Assembly: GCF_008704655.1 (NCBI RefSeq)
Contig: NZ_CP023688.1
Span: 6,005,501-6,069,500, forward strand
Length of the DNA: 64,000 nucleotides
Reading direction: 5' to 3'
DNA from: Streptomyces rimosus
GTDB lineage: Bacteria > Actinomycetota > Actinomycetes > Streptomycetales > Streptomycetaceae
Each line of letters begins with the position of its first letter. Positions within the stretch are counted from its first letter, which is position 1. Below the pieces are notes generated by a model, which saw only the letters and a list, made by a program, of their open reading frames with translations, did not search any database and was not told the DNA's origin. The position numbers were made by a program, and so were the translations under genes. Positions 59,919 to 64,000 of the stretch are shown piece after piece.

Positions 59919-60878
59919 TCAGAGCGGCAAACGCCAGTCCTGACCGACAAGCTCCCGACCGAAACTGTGGTGCGGCTTCTCCGCGGTCAGCTCGAAGCCG
60001 GCCCGCTCGTACAGGATGCGGGCCGCACTCAGTACGGAGTTTGTCCACAGCACCAGCTCGCGGTACCCGGCCTCGCGGGCGAAGCCGACGCAGGCGGAGA
60101 CGAGGGCCTGGCCGACGCCGCGTCCGCGCGCTTCCGGTTCGACGAGGAGCAGCCGCAGTCGCGCCGTGCTCGGCGGCGTTCCGCCGGTCTCCTGGGGCAG
60201 TGCTTCGATTCCGTCCCGTACGCACATGACCGCGCCGACCCGTTCGCCGCCCAGCTCGGCGATCCACGTGCGGTCCCAGAGCGGGTCATGGCGCTCGGCG
60301 TACTCGGCGACGATCCGCGCCACCAGCGCCTCGTAACTGAGGTCGAAGCCGTACTCGCGCGCATACAGGGCGGCGTTGCGCTGCACCATCCAGCCGAGAT
60401 CGCCGGGTTCGGGATCACGGAGTCGCAACACGGGCGCCGGGTGCTCCGGCGTACCGCCGAGCAGTTCCCGTATGGCCGTCATCGATTCCAGCAGTCGACT
60501 TCGGTCGGGACCGGGGAGGCGCTTCAGGAGCGTCCCTGCGGAGTCGCGCGAACGCTCCTCCAGGAGATCCGCGGTCGCGCGGCCGTGTTCGGTGAGGGTG
60601 ATGCGCTGCCGTCGGCCGTCCCGCTCGGAGGGGCCGCGGGTGATCAGGCCGCCCTCCTCGAACCTGGTGAGTAGCCGACTGAGGTAGCCCGCATCCAGGG
60701 AGAGTGAACTGCGCAGGTCAGCGGCGTCCACACGGTGACCGTGGGAGATCTCGTACAGGACGCGGGCCTCGGTGAGCGTGTACGGGGTGTAGAGGTGACG
60801 GCCGTAGTCGAGGGCGCCTATGAGGTTCGTGTAGAAGCGGTTGAAGCTGCGAACCTGCTGGACCTCTCGCCCTGTCAT
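59919..60878 (-). CDS. MarR-GNAT fusion: HTH regulator with acetyltransferase domain
   Basis: A 319-residue bifunctional protein. Residues ~1-145 are a MarR winged helix (EARVLYEISHGHRVDAADLR, LSLDAGYLSRLLTRFEEGGL, then the wing SERDGRRQRITLTEHGRA). Residues ~155-319 are a GNAT fold (LRLLLVEPEARGRGVGQALV with the acetyl-CoA loop; FAREAGYRELVLWTNSVLSA; LYERAGFELT). Such fusions are known in actinomycetes. Two perfect TTGAC-N3-GTCAA palindromes lie just upstream. GGGGAGC precedes the ATG. The acetyl acceptor is unknown. Confidence 0.92.
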   Translation of the reverse strand: MTGREVQQVRSFNRFYTNLIGALDYGRHLYTPYTLTEARVLYEISHGHRVDAADLRSSLSLDAGYLSRLLTRFEEGGLITRGPSERDGRRQRITLTEHGRATADLLEERSRDSAGTLLKRLPGPDRSRLLESMTAIRELLGGTPEHPAPVLRLRDPEPGDLGWMVQRNAALYAREYGFDLSYEALVARIVAEYAERHDPLWDRTWIAELGGERVGAVMCVRDGIEALPQETGGTPPSTARLRLLLVEPEARGRGVGQALVSACVGFAREAGYRELVLWTNSVLSAARILYERAGFELTAEKPHHSFGRELVGQDWRLPL

Positions 60879-60897
60879 GGCGCTCCCCGCCTTACCG

Positions 60898-60925
60898 TTG
60901 ACCCAGTCAAGGTTGACTGAGTCAA
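60898..60925. promoter_or_regulatory. Two tandem 13-bp palindromes upstream of the MarR-GNAT gene
   Basis: TTGACCCAGTCAA (60898-60910) and TTGACTGAGTCAA (60913-60925) are both perfect TTGAC-N3-GTCAA dyads, with centres 15 bp apart. They lie 20-47 bp before the MarR start codon and overlap the end of the lacI gene. This is a textbook MarR autoregulatory operator layout. Confidence 0.8.
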
Positions 60926-62142
60926 GAGTAGGGGGAAGAGGTCGACTCGCGCACCATCAAGTCCGCGCGCAGCGTGGTGATTTCTCCTGGTGGTGGCGTC
61001 TCGCGGCCCATCGCCAGTCGTCCGGCCCGTGCACCGGCTTCCTGGAGCGGCAGTCGTACGGTGGTGAGCGCAGGGGCGGCGTCCGCGCTGAACGGCAGGT
61101 CGTCGAAGCCCGCTACGGAGACGTCGCCGGGTATCCGCAGACCGCGCTCGCGCAGGGCGGCGCACGCGCCGAGCGCGGCGGTGTCGTTGGCCGCGATGAC
61201 GGCCGTCAAGGTGGGGTCGCGGCGTAGCAGTTCCAGCGCGGCGTCGTAGCCTGCGGCGCGGTCGTAGGCACCGTGGACGGTGCGGTGGGCCGGGTCCGGG
61301 ATGTCGTGCGCGGCCAGGGCGGCGCGGTGGCCCTCCAGGCGGTGGCGGGTGGTGGTGCGGCCGACGGGCCCGGCGATGTACCCGATGCACTGATGTCCGA
61401 GCGAGATCAGGTGCTCGGTGAGCCGCCGGGCGCCGCCGCGGTTGTCGAAAGCGAGGGTGACGGGGGAGAGGGCTGCGCCGGCCTTATGGGCGGCGCGCTG
61501 GAAAATGCGCGCCTCCAGGTCGGTACGTGTCCCGGCGGTCGCCCTGGCCTCCCGTGCACCAGCCTCCGGGCCCAGAGGCGGGCGGCCACACAGAACCACC
61601 CGGGTGCCGGCAGCGGCGAGACGCGTCAGCGCGGCGGTTACGGCGGCGGCGTGACCGGCGTCCTCCACCGCGCCGCCGGTCAGTACGACGGCGGCCGCGC
61701 GTTGGCGCTGCAGCAGCGTGAGATACATCAGCTCACGCTCCGGGGAGCCTCCGGTGTTGCACACCACAGCCAGTTTCTCGCCGGCCGGTACGAGTGCGGG
61801 GCCGCTGCCCGGATTCCGACGCGTGTCGCTGTCACCCGTTCGGGGGTGCGCCCCGTTGCCGATGTGTTGCCCCGTAGCGGTACTCATCTCGGACTGCACG
61901 GCCGAGGCGATGATTCCGAAGAACGGGTCGGCGATGTCGTTGACGAGGATGCCCACCAGGTCGGAAGTGGCAGCGGCCAGCGCGCTTGCCGGGCCGTTGA
62001 CCACGTATTCCAGGTCCGCCACAGCGCGCAGCACCCGGGCGCGGGTGTTCTCGGCAACCGGGTAGTTGCCGTTCAGTACGCGCGAGACGGTCGCCGCCGA
62101 GACCCGCGCCCGCGCCGCGACATCCGCCAGCGTCACTGCCAT
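60922..62142 (-). CDS. LacI-family regulator of the sugar-catabolism cluster
   Basis: A 406-residue regulator. Residues 1-55 are the LacI HTH with hinge (VTLADVAARARVSAATVSRV, LNGNYPVAENTRARVLRAVA). The rest is a periplasmic-binding-like ligand domain (VGILVNDIADPFFGIIASAV, HQCIGYIAGPVGRTTTRHRL, VIAANDTAALGACAALRERG, VSVAGFDDLPFSADAAPALT). An insertion of about 60 residues near 95-120 and 180-205 makes it longer than the usual ~340. It is divergent from the Gfo/Idh gene with a perfect LacI-type palindrome between. Confidence 0.92.
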   Translation of the reverse strand: MAVTLADVAARARVSAATVSRVLNGNYPVAENTRARVLRAVADLEYVVNGPASALAAATSDLVGILVNDIADPFFGIIASAVQSEMSTATGQHIGNGAHPRTGDSDTRRNPGSGPALVPAGEKLAVVCNTGGSPERELMYLTLLQRQRAAAVVLTGGAVEDAGHAAAVTAALTRLAAAGTRVVLCGRPPLGPEAGAREARATAGTRTDLEARIFQRAAHKAGAALSPVTLAFDNRGGARRLTEHLISLGHQCIGYIAGPVGRTTTRHRLEGHRAALAAHDIPDPAHRTVHGAYDRAAGYDAALELLRRDPTLTAVIAANDTAALGACAALRERGLRIPGDVSVAGFDDLPFSADAAPALTTVRLPLQEAGARAGRLAMGRETPPPGEITTLRADLMVRESTSSPYS

Positions 62143-62210
62143 AGTTCGCCCCGCCCCATGTCGGACCCCTTGTCCCTGCCTTGCGCCGCAGGCTAGCTTC
62201 TGCCGCGATG

Positions 62211-62222
62211 GAAAGCGCTTTC
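62211..62222. promoter_or_regulatory. LacI-type operator
   Basis: GAAAGCGCTTTC is a perfect 12-bp palindrome with the central CG typical of LacI-family operators. It lies 69 bp upstream of the lacI start and 141 bp before the oxidoreductase start. Confidence 0.85.
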
Positions 62223-62362
62223 TACGCGATCCGGATTCGCGCTCGCCGTCGTCTTGCTCACCGTTGTCGTTCGCCGTCGTCCGTCGTCATCCGCTCGTTG
62301 TGCGCGCCCGGTGCCCGCACCGCGCCCGCCACGCGAGCCGAGTTCTCCAGAAGGGCCGGACC

Positions 62363-63514
62363 GTGACACGCCAGACCGTACGCATCGCCATGAACGGCGT
62401 GACCGGGCGCATGGGCTACCGCCAGCACTTGGTCCGTTCCATCCTCGCGCTGCGCGAACAAGGCGGCCTGGACCTCGGCGACGGCACGGTGATCTGGCCC
62501 GAGCCGGTCCTCGTCGGCCGCGCCGAGCACAAACTGCGTGCGCTGGCCGAGCGCCACGGCCTGGAGCACTGGAACACCGACCTGGACGCGGTGCTCGCGG
62601 ACGACAGCATCGACATCTACTTTGACGCCCAGGTCACCGCTGCCCGCGAGGACGCGGTGAAGAAAGCGATTGCTGCCGGAAAGAATCTTTACTGCGAGAA
62701 GCCCACCGCCACCGGGCTCGACGGCGCACTGGAACTGGCGCGGCTGGCCGACGAGGCCGGCGTCAAACACGGTGTCGTCCAGGACAAACTCTTCCTGCCC
62801 GGCCTGCTCAAGCTCCGCCGCCTGGTGGAGGGTGGCTTCTTCGGCCGCATCCTGTCCGTACGGGGTGAGTTCGGTTACTGGGTCTTCGAGGGCGACTGGC
62901 AGTCGGCGCAGCGACCCTCCTGGAACTACCGCGCCGAGGACGGTGGCGGCATCGCAGTGGACATGTTCCCGCACTGGGAGTACGTCCTGCACGAGCTCTT
63001 CGGCCGCGTACGGACCGTACAGGCGCAGGTCACCACACACGTGCCGCGCCGCTGGGACGAGAGCGGCAAGCCGTACGAGGCCACCGCGGACGACGCCGCC
63101 TACGGCATTTTCCAGCTCGACGGCGGCATCGTCGCGCAGATCAACTCCTCGTGGGCGGTACGGGTACACCGGGACGAACTGGTCGAGTTCCAGGTGGACG
63201 GCACGGAGGGATCGGCCGTGGCGGGATTGCGTGGCTGCCGCGTCCAGCATCGGGCCGCGACCCCCAAGCCGGTCTGGAACCCGGACGTACCAACCACCGA
63301 GCCCTTCCGCGACCAGTGGCAGGAAGTCCCGGACAACGGGGCCTTCGACAGCGGCTTCAAGGCGCAGTGGGAGCTGTTCCTGCGTCACGTCGTACGCGAC
63401 GAGCCCTGGCGCTGGGACCTGGCGGCGGGCGCGCGCGGTGTGCAGCTCGCCGAACTGGGGCTGAGGTCGTCAGCGGAAGGGCGCCGCCTGGACGTGCCGG
63501 AGCTAGGACGATGA
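62363..63514 (+). CDS. Gfo/Idh/MocA-family oxidoreductase
   Basis: A 383-residue NAD(P)-dependent sugar or polyol dehydrogenase. The GTG at 62363 has AGAAGGG upstream. The N-terminal Rossmann fold reads TVRIAMNGVTGRMGYRQHLV, with IDIYFDAQVTAAREDAVKKA and NLYCEKPTATGLDGAL (the EKP motif with the catalytic Lys). The C-terminal domain contains GGGIAVDMFPHWEYVLHELF, where the D...H pair contacts substrate. It is coupled to the next gene by an ATGA overlap and probably controlled by the divergent LacI. Substrate unknown. Confidence 0.92.
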   Translation: MTRQTVRIAMNGVTGRMGYRQHLVRSILALREQGGLDLGDGTVIWPEPVLVGRAEHKLRALAERHGLEHWNTDLDAVLADDSIDIYFDAQVTAAREDAVKKAIAAGKNLYCEKPTATGLDGALELARLADEAGVKHGVVQDKLFLPGLLKLRRLVEGGFFGRILSVRGEFGYWVFEGDWQSAQRPSWNYRAEDGGGIAVDMFPHWEYVLHELFGRVRTVQAQVTTHVPRRWDESGKPYEATADDAAYGIFQLDGGIVAQINSSWAVRVHRDELVEFQVDGTEGSAVAGLRGCRVQHRAATPKPVWNPDVPTTEPFRDQWQEVPDNGAFDSGFKAQWELFLRHVVRDEPWRWDLAAGARGVQLAELGLRSSAEGRRLDVPELGR

Positions 63515-64000
63515 GCGGGCGAGTGAACGGGCCCGGACCGATGACCGATCCCCTTCGTACCGACTCCGACTCCGTACGGACGGCCGCGGATCACCCACAC
63601 CGCGCTGCCCCCTTCGTCTCCCGTACCGTCTTCGCCGCCGCCCACGTGGTCGCTGATCCCTTCGCTGACAGCACGCCGGACGGCCCGGCCGCCATTGACT
63701 GGGACACCACCCTCGCCTTTCGCCACCACCTGTGGTCGAACGGCCTCGGCGTGGCCGAGGCCATGGACACCGCGCAGCGTGGCATGGGGCTTGACTGGGC
63801 CTCGGCGGCCGAGCTGATCCGCCGTTCCGCCGCCGAGGCAGCGGCGGTCGGTGGGCGCATCGCTTGCGGTGTCGGCACGGACCAGCTGGGAGGTTCCTCG
63901 GCGAGCCTGGCCGACATCAAGGCGGCCTACGAGGAGCAGCTGTCTCTCGTCGAGGGCGCCGGAGCGCAGGCCATCGTCATGGCGTCCCGGCATCTCGCCG
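63511..64000 (+). CDS. DUF993/DapA-superfamily protein, N-terminal part (runs off window)
   Basis: The start ATG overlaps the stop of the oxidoreductase gene (ATGA). About 163 residues are visible. After a ~35-residue polar lead come SRTVFAAAHVVADPFA, AAIDWDTTLAFRHHLWSNGL, GVAEAMDTAQRGMGLDWASA and GGRIACGVGTDQLG, the pattern of DUF993 proteins in the dihydrodipicolinate synthase-like aldolase group. They occur with Gfo/Idh oxidoreductases and sugar isomerases in carbohydrate clusters. The active-site lysine region is outside the window. Confidence 0.82.
   Translation, partial: MSGRVNGPGPMTDPLRTDSDSVRTAADHPHRAAPFVSRTVFAAAHVVADPFADSTPDGPAAIDWDTTLAFRHHLWSNGLGVAEAMDTAQRGMGLDWASAAELIRRSAAEAAAVGGRIACGVGTDQLGGSSASLADIKAAYEEQLSLVEGAGAQAIVMASRHLA

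Overview
The window is a stretch of a Streptomyces (or very close actinomycete) chromosome. The evidence is very high GC with strong third-position GC bias in every gene, GTG starts and ATGA/GTGA overlaps, an adpA (bldH) gene that carries the rare TTA codon and is coupled to an oligoribonuclease gene, CebR-type operators before a cellulase, and many secreted hydrolases and one-component regulators. From memory, the order adpA-orn-tRNA-His, glmS, hexosaminidase and the leucine-degradation cluster resembles the conserved core of Streptomyces genomes.

Layout. 1-2570: start of a secreted GH5 cellulase with two CebR boxes, an AraC regulator divergent from an NmrA/SDR-type protein, a perfect 23-bp hairpin and tRNA-His. 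2677-5414: orn, adpA and a small membrane protein. 5804-10927: universal stress protein, glmS, a small unknown gene and a secreted GH20 hexosaminidase (amino-sugar block). 11040-19927: leucine/isovalerate catabolism (isovaleryl-CoA dehydrogenase, HMG-CoA lyase, biotin carboxylase and carboxyltransferase), a divergent TetR, a second acyl-CoA dehydrogenase and a TesB-like thioesterase. 20007-21900: unknown protein divergent from an agmatinase-type ureohydrolase.

22019-31911 is the accessory island and the most interesting part. It is one minus-strand operon: a small hypothetical or immunity-like protein, an ESX-type small protein, a 2080-residue polymorphic toxin, and a P-loop NTPase fused to a SUKH-4-like immunity domain. 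The toxin has a WXG100-like head, long Gly/Ser and Pro/Gln linkers, two papain-like domains and a C-terminal deaminase-like domain. No type VII secretion machinery lies in the window, so export would need components encoded elsewhere.

31980-44041: LysR/EamA pair, an orphan KdpB ATPase without KdpA or KdpC, a nitroreductase-hemerythrin fusion, malic enzyme followed by two tiny overlapping ORFs, and a degenerate ABC ATPase - YhgE/Pip - TetR operon. 44248-58558: secreted or envelope proteins (GH65 with a C-terminal discoidin-like domain, penicillin-binding protein, phytase-like lipoprotein, a fused asymmetric ABC exporter, an S37 peptidase, a lipoprotein and a GH3 enzyme). 59080-64000: sugar or polyol catabolism with a LacI regulator, Gfo/Idh/MocA oxidoreductase, a DUF993/DapA-like protein cut by the window end, a xylose-isomerase-like TIM barrel and a MarR-GNAT fusion, with clear palindromic operators.

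All functional calls come from reading translated sequence and motifs; no database search was run.
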